Positions 1-9,155 of a stretch of DNA of 64,000 nucleotides are shown here, piece by piece. Under the pieces are notes generated by a model. The model was not told the origin of the DNA and ran no database searches. It saw only the letters and a list, made by a program, of their open reading frames with translations. This DNA is from an uncultured Bacteroidales bacterium. Its GTDB lineage: Bacteria; Bacteroidota; Bacteroidia; Bacteroidales; FEN-979. The DNA lies in contig CAJBYO010000025.1 of assembly GCA_903959905.1 (NCBI GenBank), positions 19,264-83,263 on the forward strand. Direction: 5' to 3'. The translations under genes and the position numbers were made by a program. Position 1 is the first letter of the stretch. The number at the start of each line of letters is the position of its first letter.

Positions 1-139
1 GCTGGCTTCTCAATATTTCAATGGCGGTGGACACCGCAATGCCGCAGGGGCGAATTGCACCACTACCCTTGATGAAACAATACGGAAATTTCTGGAAATT
101 CTGCCATTATTTCAATCCACGCTTAATTCAGTCTACTAA
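1..139 (+). CDS. DHH-family phosphoesterase (NrnA-like), C-terminal fragment
   Basis: An open frame enters from the left edge in frame 2 and stops with TAA at 137-139, giving the last 45 residues of a protein. It contains GGGHRNAAG, the signature of the DHHA1 substrate-binding domain of DHH phosphoesterases, preceded by SQYF as in bacterial NrnA (oligoribonuclease / pAp phosphatase). NrnA-type enzymes degrade nanoRNAs and 3'-phosphoadenosine 5'-phosphate in the cytoplasm. Only this end of the gene is in the window, so length and the DHH catalytic domain cannot be checked. The following FKBP lipoprotein starts 46 bp downstream on the same strand and may be co-transcribed. The family call rests on a single but very characteristic motif. 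Confidence 0.8.
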   Translation, partial: LASQYFNGGGHRNAAGANCTTTLDETIRKFLEILPLFQSTLNSVY

Positions 140-185
140 ATTGAAGACAGGGACATTTCTTTATGTCAGGTCTGCTTTCAGGATA

Positions 186-707
186 ATGGCTTCCCTGTTG
201 TTGATGCTGATGCTCTCATGTGTGGAAACACCCGGAAAAAAAGATATACCCGGAACCACAGCATCGTTGCACGATTCGGTAATCGCCTTCAACCGTGAAA
301 TTGTTACATCTGAGAAGCAGGAGATAGATGATTATGTGGCGAGGCATCGCTGGACGATGACCAAAACGCAAACAGGGCTGCAATTTATGATTTACCGCCG
401 GGGAAGCGGGCAGGGGGTTCCGGTAATGCCTTCTGAGGTGAATATAAAATATTGCGTGTACCTTCTAAACGGTGACCTGGTTTATGAAACGGATTCAATA
501 AAAGGGTTTTCGTTTGAAACCGGAAAACGAAACGTTGTCAGTGGGCTGGAAGAGGGTGTCAGGCTGATGAAAACAGGCGATCGTGCGAAACTTATTGTTC
601 CTTCGCACCTTGCATTCGGACTGCTTGGCGACCTGGCAAAAATCCCTGCCAGGGCAGTCCTTGTTTATGATGTGGAACTATGCTCAATCAACCCTTTAAA
701 AAAGTGA
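186..707 (+). CDS. FKBP-type peptidyl-prolyl isomerase lipoprotein, single domain
   Basis: Start chosen at ATG 186 (173 aa) rather than an in-frame ATG at 21, because 1-139 codes for another protein in a different frame and because 186 gives a clean lipoprotein signal (MASLLLMLMLSC, Cys at 11). AGGA lies just upstream. One FKBP fold covers roughly residues 50-173. The domain is divergent: the usual FD pair reads YETD, the VIxGW segment reads VVSGLEEG without Trp, and AYG is AFG, so prolyl isomerase activity may be weak. Position after a DHH phosphoesterase gene resembles the gldI neighbourhood of gliding Bacteroidota, but no other gld genes are present, so a motility role is not claimed. Expected site: periplasm, attached to a membrane. 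Confidence 0.8.
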   Translation: MASLLLMLMLSCVETPGKKDIPGTTASLHDSVIAFNREIVTSEKQEIDDYVARHRWTMTKTQTGLQFMIYRRGSGQGVPVMPSEVNIKYCVYLLNGDLVYETDSIKGFSFETGKRNVVSGLEEGVRLMKTGDRAKLIVPSHLAFGLLGDLAKIPARAVLVYDVELCSINPLKK

Positions 708-718
708 TGTCCTGCTGC

Positions 719-747
719 ATTGGTATTAAGGACTTTCGCTATCTTTG
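719..747 (+). promoter_or_regulatory. Possible Bacteroidota-type promoter for the triple-FKBP gene
   Basis: TATCTTTG at 740-747 matches the TAnnTTTG -7 element, and ATTG at 719-722 lies 17 bp upstream as a near match to the TTTG -33 element. A start site around 751 would give a leader of about 115 nt before the ATG at 869. The spacer is two bases shorter than the usual 19. Confidence 0.4.
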
Positions 748-868
748 CCGCGGATTTGACGGAGTACCTGACTACTTGTTCCCGGCGACTGTTTATCTGA
801 GTTAATGTTCATCACGTTTGTAAGCAATAAGATAGTTTAATCCAATAATTACTAACCAAATTTTTAAA

Positions 869-2176
869 ATGCAAAGTATGAAAAAAGTGATTGTAAACCC
901 GTTGGTCATTGTAATGCTCGTTGCGCTGACCATGCTGGCTTGTTCATCAAAGTATCCTGGTTATGATAAAACGGCAACAGGCTTGTATTATAAGCTGTAT
1001 AAAGTCAGCAAGGATACTGTAAAGCCTAAGCTTGGTAACTGGGTTTCGCTTGATATGCGTTACAAGTACAAAGATTCAACCCTGTTTAACAGCAAAGCAG
1101 CCATGGGAACCCCGGTGAGATTCCAGTTGCCGGCATCCGATTTCAAGGGAGATATTTATGAAGGCATCAAAATGCTTTCAGTTGGTGACAGCGCCGATTT
1201 TATCGTAAACGCGGACTCCCTGTTTACCAAGACTTTCCGTCAGCCTAAACGCCCTGGTTTTATTGATACCAACAGTGTTGTTCATTTTTATATTCACATG
1301 ATCTCAATCGAATCACCTGACGACCTGATGAAAAAGGAAGAGGATGCACTGAAAAAGTATATTGAAGAAAAGAAAATTACGATAGCTCCACAGCCATCAG
1401 GTTTATATTATATCGAAACACTGGCTGGTAAAGGTATGAAAATTGACACCGGGGTTTGGGTGAAAGCCAACTTCAAAGTTTCTCTCATTGATGGCAAGCA
1501 GATTTTCTCAACCGATGAACGCGGAGAACCAAGAGAATTTGAATACGGCAAGCGCACCGATACAGAGGGATTTGAAGAAGGAGTATCAAAAATGCTCAAA
1601 GGTGGTAAAGCCACACTGATCGTTCCTTCTAAACTGGCCTTTGGTGATGCAGGACGCGGAACCCTTGTTCCTCCCTATGCAACCGTTGTCTATGATGTGG
1701 AAATTTTAGAGATTCAGTCAAAAGCCGATCATGACAAAGCCCAGGAGGCGAAGAAAAAAGCAGAAACAGCTAAACTTGAAACCAATAAAAAACAGGAAAA
1801 GGAACTTATGAATAAATATCTGGCAGATCACAAGATCACTGCAAAGGCAAATCCCAGCGGACTCATCTATGTTGAGAAGGTTAAAGGAAGCGGTGCAAAG
1901 GCATCCGCAGGTAAAAAGGTGAAGGTTCATTACACCGGAACCCTTTTAAACGGTACCAAATTTGACTCTTCACGCGACCGCAACCAGCCGTTTGAATTTG
2001 AACTTGGCAAGGGTCAGGTGATCCAGGGATGGGACGAAGGCATTGCCATGATGAATGTTGGTGGTAAAGCAACACTGGTCATCCCTTCAAGCATTGCTTA
2101 CGGAGAACGCGACATGGGCCAGATCCCACCGTATTCAACACTCGTGTTTGATGTTGAGCTCCTGGAAGTAAAATAA
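869..2176 (+). CDS. Lipoprotein with three FKBP-like domains
   Basis: 435 aa; ATG at 869 or 878 (MKKVIVNP). The N-terminus is a lipoprotein signal with LTMLAC, so the protein is exported and lipidated. Three FKBP-like segments follow at about residues 35-150, 155-285 and 300-435. The last is canonical: [32 protein letters not shown] and TLVFDVELL carry the usual pocket residues (Tyr, Asp, Phe, Val-Ile, Trp, Tyr). The middle copy has GFEEG where the pocket Trp should be, and the first copy is badly eroded, so probably only the third is catalytic. A Lys/Glu-rich helix (about 287-312) links domains two and three. Likely role: periplasmic folding helper. A strong hairpin terminator follows the stop. 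Confidence 0.9.
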   Translation: MQSMKKVIVNPLVIVMLVALTMLACSSKYPGYDKTATGLYYKLYKVSKDTVKPKLGNWVSLDMRYKYKDSTLFNSKAAMGTPVRFQLPASDFKGDIYEGIKMLSVGDSADFIVNADSLFTKTFRQPKRPGFIDTNSVVHFYIHMISIESPDDLMKKEEDALKKYIEEKKITIAPQPSGLYYIETLAGKGMKIDTGVWVKANFKVSLIDGKQIFSTDERGEPREFEYGKRTDTEGFEEGVSKMLKGGKATLIVPSKLAFGDAGRGTLVPPYATVVYDVEILEIQSKADHDKAQEAKKKAETAKLETNKKQEKELMNKYLADHKITAKANPSGLIYVEKVKGSGAKASAGKKVKVHYTGTLLNGTKFDSSRDRNQPFEFELGKGQVIQGWDEGIAMMNVGGKATLVIPSSIAYGERDMGQIPPYSTLVFDVELLEVK

Positions 2177-2199
2177 ATTTGCAGGAATAATTATCAGGA

Positions 2200-2231
2200 A
2201 AGGCTGATCGCGAAAGTGATCAGCCTTTTTT
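2200..2231. terminator. Bidirectional hairpin terminator between the FKBP gene and uvrB
   Basis: GGCTGATC (2202-2209) pairs with GATCAGCC (2218-2225) around an 8-nt loop, flanked by AA on the left and a T run on the right. It ends the plus-strand FKBP transcript and, read the other way, covers the uvrB stop codon (2220-2222). Confidence 0.85.
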
Positions 2232-4259
2232 GCTTTTTCCCGATTTCTCCAGCAGTTCCTGCAGCGCTTTGAGTTCGTCTCTTAACCTGGCTGCCTCAAG
2301 GAAATCAAGGCTTTTAACTGCATCCTCCATGGCTTTCCGGTTCTTACCGATGAGTTTCTGAAGCTTTTCTGGTGGAAGGTACTGGATCAGGGGATCAGCG
2401 GCAGCATTCGTCTGCTCACTTTCATAATATGGAACTGGCTGCGCCCTGTTGCCATCAGCTACTGCTGTTTGTCCCATGATATCACGGGTGCTTTTAACGA
2501 TCTGGGTGGGCGTGATGTTGTTTTTGACATTGTAGGCAATCTGTTTCACCCTGCGGCGGTTGGTTTCATCCATCATCCGCTTCATTGAATCCGTTACCTT
2601 GTCGGCATACATGATCACACGGCTGTTGATATTCCTGGCTGCCCGCCCTGCCGTTTGGGTAAGTGAGCGTTCCGAGCGCAGGAAGCCCTCCTTGTCTGCA
2701 TCCAGGATAGCCACCAGTGATACCTCAGGCAGGTCGAGGCCTTCACGGAGAAGGTTAACACCCACGAGCACGTCAAAGACTCCCATTCTCAGGTCTCTCA
2801 GGATCTCAACCCGCTCAAGCGTGTCAACGTCTGAATGGATATACCGGCACCGGATATCTATTTTCACGAAGTAACTGGTTAATTCCTCCGCCATTCGCTT
2901 GGTGAGTGTTGTAACCAGCGTACGCTCATGCTTGATGATGCGCTGGTTTATTTCATCCAGCAGGTCATCAATCTGCCTCAGGCTGGGCCTGACTTCAACA
3001 AACGGGTCCAGTAACCCGGTTGGCCGTATTACCTGCTCCACCACGATCCCCTCACACTTTTGCAGTTCAAAATCTGCAGGGGTTGCGCTTACATAAATTG
3101 TCTGACCAACCATGGCTTCAAACTCTTCAAATTTCAGTGGCCTGTTATCCATGGCAGAAGGGAGTCTGAAGCCGTATTCAACCAGTGTTTGCTTCCTGGA
3201 ACGGTCTCCACCAAACATCGCCCTTATCTGGGGAATGCTGACATGACTTTCATCAATCACCATTAAAAAATCATCCGGAAAAAAATCAAGCAGGCAGAAA
3301 GGCCTTGAACCGGATGTCCTGCCGTCGAAATAGCGTGAATAGTTTTCGATTCCTGAACAGTAGCCCAGTTCGCGCATCATTTCTATATCATAACTTACAC
3401 GGTCTTCCAGGCGTTTCGCTTCAAGCCCTTTGCCATTTTCCCTGAAATAGGCGCATTGCTTTATAAGGTCGTCCTGGATTTCGACCAGGGCCTCACGCAT
3501 CTTGTCCTGGGAGGTGACAAAAATATTTGCCGGGTAAATGGTCATTTGCTCCATCTGGTCCATCTTTCGTCCCGTAAGCGGATCAAAGGATTCCATTGAC
3601 TCAATCTCATTGCCCATGAAAATTACCCGGTAAGCTACATCGGCATAGGCCGGAAAAATGTCAATGGAGTCTCCCTTAACCCTGAACTTGCCACGGGTAA
3701 AATCGCCTTCAGTTCTTGAGTACAGGCTGTTGACCAGCGAATTAAGCAACTTTTTGCGGCCAATCTCTTCACCGGTACTGAGTCGGATGACATTTTCACT
3801 GAAATCATCAGGGTTGCCGATACCGTAAATACACGAAACAGATGAAACAACAATAATATCCCTGCGACCTGAAAGCAGTGCAGAAGAGGCGCTGAGCCTC
3901 AGTTTTTCAATCTCTTCGTTGATCGAAAGGTCTTTTTCAATGTAGGTATTGGTAACCGGGATGAATGCCTCAGGCTGATAATAGTCGTAGTAGGAAACGA
4001 AAAACTCAACAGCATTGTCGGGAAAAAACTGCTTGAACTCCCCGTAAAGCTGCGCAGCCAGGGTTTTATTGTGGCTGAGAACCAGTGTGGGTTTGTTTAC
4101 CTGCTGAACAACATTGGCAATGGTATATGTTTTCCCTGATCCCGTTACGCCCAGGAGCACCTGGCCGGGATCGCCGCGCTGAATTCCTTCAACAAGTTGC
4201 CTGATTGCTTCAGGCTGATCGCCCGTAGGCTTAAATTCTGAGGTGAGATTAAATTCCAA
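2220..4259 (-). CDS. uvrB: Excinuclease ABC subunit UvrB
   Basis: 679 aa, the usual UvrB length. UvrB is the DNA-damage verifying helicase-like subunit that receives lesions from UvrA and recruits UvrC in nucleotide excision repair. Visible features: an N-terminal GDQPEAI motif, Walker A GVTGSGKT at 37-44, the beta-hairpin segment YYDYYQPEAFIP that clamps DNA, VIDESH (Walker B/DExH), helicase motif VI QTAGRAARN, and a C-terminal UVR domain (about 635-670) that contacts UvrC. It is the last gene of a minus-strand operon, 12 bp after the EEP-family gene and behind two rhomboids and mutL, so excision repair and mismatch repair genes are probably co-transcribed. Confidence 0.97.
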   Translation of the reverse strand: MEFNLTSEFKPTGDQPEAIRQLVEGIQRGDPGQVLLGVTGSGKTYTIANVVQQVNKPTLVLSHNKTLAAQLYGEFKQFFPDNAVEFFVSYYDYYQPEAFIPVTNTYIEKDLSINEEIEKLRLSASSALLSGRRDIIVVSSVSCIYGIGNPDDFSENVIRLSTGEEIGRKKLLNSLVNSLYSRTEGDFTRGKFRVKGDSIDIFPAYADVAYRVIFMGNEIESMESFDPLTGRKMDQMEQMTIYPANIFVTSQDKMREALVEIQDDLIKQCAYFRENGKGLEAKRLEDRVSYDIEMMRELGYCSGIENYSRYFDGRTSGSRPFCLLDFFPDDFLMVIDESHVSIPQIRAMFGGDRSRKQTLVEYGFRLPSAMDNRPLKFEEFEAMVGQTIYVSATPADFELQKCEGIVVEQVIRPTGLLDPFVEVRPSLRQIDDLLDEINQRIIKHERTLVTTLTKRMAEELTSYFVKIDIRCRYIHSDVDTLERVEILRDLRMGVFDVLVGVNLLREGLDLPEVSLVAILDADKEGFLRSERSLTQTAGRAARNINSRVIMYADKVTDSMKRMMDETNRRRVKQIAYNVKNNITPTQIVKSTRDIMGQTAVADGNRAQPVPYYESEQTNAAADPLIQYLPPEKLQKLIGKNRKAMEDAVKSLDFLEAARLRDELKALQELLEKSGKSKKG

Positions 4260-4271
4260 TGGGTGATGATT

Positions 4272-5387
4272 TTAAGGCAATTTTACAAGAGTGGTTGTAA
4301 TTGGGTAATGATCAGAAAGATCCACATTGAACTTGGTATAGGACTCTGACTTGAACTTCTCCGAATGCAACACATAGTCAATCCGGAAAGATGGCAGTTT
4401 ACCGGCATAGGTTGGCATGAATAATCCTTTCCCGCTTTCGATAAACGAATCTTTCAGACGTTTTGTCAGCTGATGGTAAGTATAGGATGAGGGTGTGTCG
4501 TTGAAGTCACCTGCCAGGATCACCGGATACGGGCAGGTTGCAATGTGTTCAGCCAGGATGTTTACCTGCTTTGACCTGAGGATAAATGCCTTCCGGAGTT
4601 TCCAAAGCATGCGTTTTGATCCTTCCCTGATGGGGGTGATCTCTTCCTGGTCGGGCTCGGTCAGATGTGAATAAAAGGTATAGTCTTCATATCCGAACCG
4701 GATGGATTCAAGATGAAGGTTGTATACCCTGATGGTGTCACGGTTCAATACAATATCGCTGAAGGTGGCAAAATGGCTGTGGTCCAGCAGTCTGAAACAG
4801 CCGAAATTTACTATCGGGTAGCGCGAAAAAGTGGCGATCGCGTTGATTTTTCTTTTATTGCTGAATTCCTGGTAATTTTTGAAGGAATAATACCCAAGAT
4901 GAATGGAGCCGGCAAATGTTGCCAGTGTCTGTGAAAAATCTTCGCCGATGGCAAAGAACTCCTGCACACAAATGATGTCGGCACGCTGGCCGGCCAGGAA
5001 TTCAGTTACTTTGCTCTTTGTTTTTTTCTTGCTGTCGGCCTTTTGGTTGCCATAGAGTGAATGGACATTGTAGCTGACAATTTTAATTTTTGTAAGCGGA
5101 AGTTTTTCAGGATCGGAAAGCCTTAAAGGGTATATGGCCATCAGGTTTTGATAACCTGCAAGAATTGTTACCAGTGATACGAAAATAAAACGCTTCCAGG
5201 TAACCAGCCATAGTATTATAAATACAATGTTGATGATCAGGAAAATAGGGTAGGAGAGTCCGAAAAAAGCCAATGGCCAGAATGTATCAGGGCTGATAAA
5301 GCCGGCAAGATAACTGGCTGCCAGGCTGGCTGCGGCACAGATATTCAGAAAATATAATATGTTCTTCAGAATTGACCGGCCTTTCAT
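4272..5387 (-). CDS. Membrane-anchored endonuclease/exonuclease/phosphatase (EEP) family protein
   Basis: 371 aa. Three hydrophobic segments occupy roughly residues 8-30, 38-60 and 65-82, then an EEP (DNase I-like) domain runs from about 103 to the end. Metal and catalytic motifs are visible: SYNVHS (Asn), CVQEF (metal-binding Glu), AGDFND (Asp-Asn) and SDHYPI (Asp-His) at the C-terminus, so the fold looks active. Substrates of such membrane-bound Bacteroidota EEP proteins are not settled; nucleic acids or phosphoesters are possible. It lies between the rhomboids and uvrB, 12 bp from uvrB and 19 bp from the preceding gene. A direct repair role is suggested only by the neighbourhood. Confidence 0.85.
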   Translation of the reverse strand: MKGRSILKNILYFLNICAAASLAASYLAGFISPDTFWPLAFFGLSYPIFLIINIVFIILWLVTWKRFIFVSLVTILAGYQNLMAIYPLRLSDPEKLPLTKIKIVSYNVHSLYGNQKADSKKKTKSKVTEFLAGQRADIICVQEFFAIGEDFSQTLATFAGSIHLGYYSFKNYQEFSNKRKINAIATFSRYPIVNFGCFRLLDHSHFATFSDIVLNRDTIRVYNLHLESIRFGYEDYTFYSHLTEPDQEEITPIREGSKRMLWKLRKAFILRSKQVNILAEHIATCPYPVILAGDFNDTPSSYTYHQLTKRLKDSFIESGKGLFMPTYAGKLPSFRIDYVLHSEKFKSESYTKFNVDLSDHYPITTTLVKLP

Positions 5388-5406
5388 GATAATCCTTCAG
5401 ATTTGG

Positions 5407-6345
5407 TCAGCGTTTATTGGATGTCTTGAAAAGAAACTCTTTTTCCTCCATTGTCAGACAATCATAACCTCCTTTGGAAATCTTTTCAAGTATTTCATCA
5501 ACCCGCTTTTGAGTCTCCCTTTTTTTTACATTGTACTCTTCATCAGAAACAGGCCTGGTATGTGCCTGCCCCCATTCGTATGCTTTACGATCCCTGTTCC
5601 TGAAGCGGTTTGTGAAGTTTTTAAAAAAATCATGCCGACCGTCCGTACGGGCAGTTTGTTTTGACCAACGGTATATCATGATATACATGGCCCCGAAAAG
5701 TGCACCTCCGATATGTGCCAGGTGTCCACCGGCATTTCCGGATGGTATCATGAAGAAATCAAATACAAACAGTATGATGGCCAGGTAAATGATCTTCAGC
5801 TTCCCGATCAGGAACAATTGTATGGTGTAGTTAGGCACATACACTGCAATGGCGGTCACAATGGCCATAACCGATGCTGATGCCCCCAGCGCGTAAGAAA
5901 CTGGCACAATGGCTGCAAAAACCGGGAATGCATTGAATGCAAAAACATATACAAGTCCACCGGAGATGCCTCCAAGGAAATATATCCAGACAATCTGACG
6001 GGATGGCAGGAATTCAAGAAAAATCCTGCCAAACCAATAGAGCCACAACATGTTGAACAGGATGTGCCAGATATCAAAATGGAGGAACATGTATGTCAGC
6101 ATGGTCCAGGGTTTCATGGAGAGTGCCGGTACATAGGCGGGCAATGCCAGGCCATGCATGATCATCGTATCAACGGTGACAGCATCAGGAGCATTGTAGA
6201 AGAAAAAAATGACCTTGGCAGCCTGAACCAGCACCCACAGCGCTATATTAACAAGAATCAGGACGGATAAGGCAGACCCCTGTCTGAAAAACCGTTTAAT
6301 ATCATCCAGCGGATTTTGATTTTGCCCGTAGTTGTAATTCATCAT
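5407..6345 (-). CDS. Rhomboid family intramembrane serine protease with cytoplasmic tail
   Basis: 312 aa, a polytopic membrane protein with about six transmembrane helices. The rhomboid dyad is present: Ser156 in GASAS and His211 in AHIGG. FHFDIWHILFNM-type residues in TM2 (HFDIWHILFN) match the oxyanion-side His/Asn pattern. A charged tail from about residue 245 ends in a small helical motif (RVDEILEKI, then MEEKEF) that occurs on many Bacteroidota rhomboids. Its start ATG overlaps the stop of the preceding rhomboid gene by 4 bp, indicating translational coupling. Rhomboids cleave transmembrane segments within the bilayer; the substrate is unknown. Confidence 0.9.
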   Translation of the reverse strand: MMNYNYGQNQNPLDDIKRFFRQGSALSVLILVNIALWVLVQAAKVIFFFYNAPDAVTVDTMIMHGLALPAYVPALSMKPWTMLTYMFLHFDIWHILFNMLWLYWFGRIFLEFLPSRQIVWIYFLGGISGGLVYVFAFNAFPVFAAIVPVSYALGASASVMAIVTAIAVYVPNYTIQLFLIGKLKIIYLAIILFVFDFFMIPSGNAGGHLAHIGGALFGAMYIMIYRWSKQTARTDGRHDFFKNFTNRFRNRDRKAYEWGQAHTRPVSDEEYNVKKRETQKRVDEILEKISKGGYDCLTMEEKEFLFKTSNKR

Positions 6346-7175
6346 AGAAATGAACTTGTTTTTTTTCTCCAGTACAGGATCATGAAGAACCCAAAAATCA
6401 TGCCGCCGAGGTGTGCGAAATGGGCGACGTTATCGCCGGGATTGTTCGAAACCCCCGAATAAAGTTCCAGCGCACCGTATAAGATCACAATCCATTTGGC
6501 CTTGATTGGAAACAAAAAGTAGACATACACGAGCATGTTCGGGAACATCATGCCGAAGGCAAGGAGTATTCCGAACACGGCACCGGATGCTCCAACTGTT
6601 GATGTACTGATATAATCCTGGTAAACCTGGCGGATGTAACCGGTAGATTCATTCATCAGGGCCAGGTTCCCGGGCTCTGTATTCCATTTGGAAAGAAAGT
6701 TTTTCAGGTCGTCAAACAACTCGGGATTATGCGGTGGATAGGCATTCACAAATTGTACAAATTGCTCAATACCGGCGCGTGAGTTATACAACTGTACTGC
6801 AGTCTCAACTGAAGAATAGGCCCACCAGTTTACGATGGTTTGAATAACCGCCGCACCGATCCCTGTTACGACATAATATGTAAGGAACCGCTTGGAACCC
6901 CACACATTTTCAAGCAGGTAGCCGAACATCCAAAGTGCGAACATATTCATCATGACGTGTGAAAAGCCGCCATGAATAAACATATATGAAACAAACTGGT
7001 ATGGCCGGAAAAGGTCTGATTTGAAGTAGTGCAGGCCGAGCAGGTTGACCAGGTCAATACCAAAAGCTGTTTCAAATGACATGGTGGCCAGGAAAAACAA
7101 GCCGTTGATGATCAACAGGTTTTTAACTACGGGTGGGAGCAGGCTGAATCCTGACGGACTGTATTGTTGGGACAT
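6342..7175 (-). CDS. Rhomboid family intramembrane serine protease
   Basis: 277 aa polytopic membrane protein with Ser197 in GASGAVFG and His255 in AHFAHLGG, the rhomboid catalytic dyad, plus an HGGFSHVMMNM TM2 motif. Between the third and fourth membrane segments there is a hydrophilic insert of about 65 residues (about 122-188), longer than in minimal rhomboids. It sits 14 bp after mutL and overlaps the second rhomboid by 4 bp. Two adjacent rhomboids of different length suggest a paired or substrate-specialised system, but nothing in the sequence reveals targets. Confidence 0.9.
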   Translation of the reverse strand: MSQQYSPSGFSLLPPVVKNLLIINGLFFLATMSFETAFGIDLVNLLGLHYFKSDLFRPYQFVSYMFIHGGFSHVMMNMFALWMFGYLLENVWGSKRFLTYYVVTGIGAAVIQTIVNWWAYSSVETAVQLYNSRAGIEQFVQFVNAYPPHNPELFDDLKNFLSKWNTEPGNLALMNESTGYIRQVYQDYISTSTVGASGAVFGILLAFGMMFPNMLVYVYFLFPIKAKWIVILYGALELYSGVSNNPGDNVAHFAHLGGMIFGFFMILYWRKKTSSFL

Positions 7176-7189
7176 AAAAGTATTAACAG

Positions 7190-9037
7190 TTAAATTTTAA
7201 ATTTCGTATGCAGCTCATCGTAAGAAATGACCAGCATTGTTGGCTTTCCCTCGGGAGAGATGCCGGGTGCCTTGCAGGCAAAAAGATTTTCTATCAGGGC
7301 ATCCACCTCTTCCTGGTGCATTTTCCTGCCGCGTTTAACGGCAAGCTTTTTTGCCATGGCCCTGGCCAGCATCTGCGCCTGGTCGCTTTTATGATCCTGT
7401 CCCGGTGATTTGAGAGATTCGATCACTGATTCTATGAACATCCTGACATCGGTTTTTTCAAGGGTCACGGGCAGAGCATGTACAACAAATGTGCCGTTTC
7501 CAAAGTCATTGATTTCAAATCCCATTTGCCTGAAATAGTCTGACCATTCAAGGAAAAACTGGGCGTCATCCGGACTGAGTGTGATGGTCTGTGGTATAAG
7601 CTGGTGCTGGCCGTGGCCCGATCCCGGCTTATTCTCTTCAATGAAACGCTCATAAAGCACACGTTCATGGGCATGCTGCTGATCTAAGATGATGACACCC
7701 GACTTCGTGTTCGTTACAATAAATGACTGCTGAACCTGGATTCCCCGGTTGCGTTCCAGTCCTTTTTCCTGTGTTGATGCTGAAGTTGGATCTTCGGAAC
7801 CTGCAATTGCCTGCGGGAATTGAATCGGCATGGAAGCGGGCGGCTGGGTTTCATAAAGTTCGCGCCAACCCTGGATGGGGGCAGCAGGAGGGGGGGTGAA
7901 AGAAAAACTGGTCTGGGGCTGTAATTTCTTTTCAAACGGGTTAAAGTTCGGATTTACCGTAATGACAGGCTGTCTGATGGGTTTGTCAGCCGGAAAAACA
8001 GGTACATTCATGCTCTGTTCTGTCTCAAAATCAAGGGCGGGTGACAGGCTGAACTTCCCGATTGCCTGTTTAACTGCAGCATTCAGAATGGCAAAAATGC
8101 TTTTTATATCCTGGAAGTTGATCTCTGTCTTGGTTGGATGGATATTGACATCAATGGTCTGGGGATCCACCTCCAGGTAAATAAAATAGGAAGGTACCGA
8201 ATCTGTGGGAATCAACTCACGGAAAGCGTTTTCAACGGCAAAGTGGAGAAAAGGGCTTTTCATGAACCTGCCATTTGTAAAGAAGAACTGCTCTCCCCGT
8301 GTTTTCTTGGCAAATTCCGGTTTGCCGATGAATCCGGTTATGTTGACAAGGTCACTTTGCTGCTCAACAGGAATGAGCCGTTGCCCATAGGATGCACCGT
8401 AGAGGTTGATAATTCTCTGCTTCAGGTTTCCTGCCGGAAGATGGAACAACGTTTTATCCTGGTTGTAGAAGGTGAAAACAATATCCGGGTTGACCAGGGC
8501 CACCCTGAAAAAGGCTTCAATGATATATTTTAACTCAAGGGTATTTGATTTCAGAAAATTTCTGCGGGCGGGGACATTGAAAAAAAGGTTTTTTACGCTG
8601 ATGGTGGTTCCGTTCGGGCAACTCACGGGAGATTGTTCCTTGAATTCACTGCCTTCAATGATGACGCAGGTTCCGACCTCATCTTCATGCCGCTTTGTTT
8701 TTACTTCCACCTGGGCGATGGAAGCAACGGACGCCAGCGCTTCGCCCCGAAACCCCATGGTACGGATGGAGAGGAGATCGTCGGCTTTCTGGATTTTGGA
8801 TGTGGCGTGTCGTTCAAAGCACATACGCGCATCTCTTTCCGACATGCCGCAGCCGTTGTCGGTAACCTGGATCAGCAGTTTGCCGGAATCCCTGATGACA
8901 AGTTTGATGTCGGTGGCACCGGCATCAATGGTGTTTTCAAGTAATTCCTTAACAGCGGAAGCAGGCCGTTGAACCACTTCACCGGCAGCGATCTGATTGG
9001 CAACCGAATCGGGAAGGAGGCGAATAATGTCACTCAT
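7190..9037 (-). CDS. mutL: DNA mismatch repair protein MutL
   Basis: Start chosen at ATG 9037 (MSDIIRLLP, 615 aa); the longer frame to 9070 adds residues not typical of MutL. The N-terminal GHKL ATPase is complete: ELLENTIDAGA (catalytic Glu), VTDNGCGM, TMGFRGEAL, GT.ISVKNLFFNVPAR. A Pro/Gln-rich linker (about 335-425) leads to a C-terminal dimerisation/endonuclease-like domain with DQQHAHERVLYE, where the first His of the usual DQHAxxER motif is Gln, and ACKAPGISPEGKPT near the end. MutL links mismatch recognition by MutS to strand processing. First gene of the five-gene operon reaching uvrB. Confidence 0.95.
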   Translation of the reverse strand: MSDIIRLLPDSVANQIAAGEVVQRPASAVKELLENTIDAGATDIKLVIRDSGKLLIQVTDNGCGMSERDARMCFERHATSKIQKADDLLSIRTMGFRGEALASVASIAQVEVKTKRHEDEVGTCVIIEGSEFKEQSPVSCPNGTTISVKNLFFNVPARRNFLKSNTLELKYIIEAFFRVALVNPDIVFTFYNQDKTLFHLPAGNLKQRIINLYGASYGQRLIPVEQQSDLVNITGFIGKPEFAKKTRGEQFFFTNGRFMKSPFLHFAVENAFRELIPTDSVPSYFIYLEVDPQTIDVNIHPTKTEINFQDIKSIFAILNAAVKQAIGKFSLSPALDFETEQSMNVPVFPADKPIRQPVITVNPNFNPFEKKLQPQTSFSFTPPPAAPIQGWRELYETQPPASMPIQFPQAIAGSEDPTSASTQEKGLERNRGIQVQQSFIVTNTKSGVIILDQQHAHERVLYERFIEENKPGSGHGQHQLIPQTITLSPDDAQFFLEWSDYFRQMGFEINDFGNGTFVVHALPVTLEKTDVRMFIESVIESLKSPGQDHKSDQAQMLARAMAKKLAVKRGRKMHQEEVDALIENLFACKAPGISPEGKPTMLVISYDELHTKFKI

Positions 9038-9041
9038 CACA

Positions 9042-9049
9042 CAAAAGTA
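9042..9049 (-). promoter_or_regulatory. TAnnTTTG element directly before mutL
   Basis: TACTTTTG on the minus strand ends 5 bp before the mutL ATG (9037). It fits the Bacteroidota -7 consensus, but no TTTG lies 19-21 bp upstream. If used, the transcript would be nearly leaderless. Confidence 0.25.
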
Positions 9050-9055
9050 CCCAAT

Positions 9056-9090
9056 AAAATAAAGCACCATTGAAATTTCTTCAATGGTGC
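9056..9090 (-). terminator. Hairpin terminator after the DUF6580-like gene
   Basis: An 11-bp perfect inverted repeat, GCACCATTGAA (9064-9074) with TTCAATGGTGC (9080-9090), is followed on the minus strand by TTTATTTTATT. It separates the small membrane-protein gene at 9156-9716 from mutL. Confidence 0.75.
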
Positions 9091-9155
9091 AAAACGATTA
9101 CAGTGTTCCTCAGAAAATTCCTTTTTACCCGCGAAAAGGATTTAGTGCCGTTCGA

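Noticed and set aside
21..185. In-frame extension of the first FKBP gene back to ATG 21
   Set aside because: The bases 2-139 code in another frame for the DHHA1 end of a DHH phosphoesterase, and ATG 186 gives a lipoprotein signal.
8138..8972. Long plus-strand frames opposite mutL
   Set aside because: They are shadows of a well-defined MutL coding sequence.
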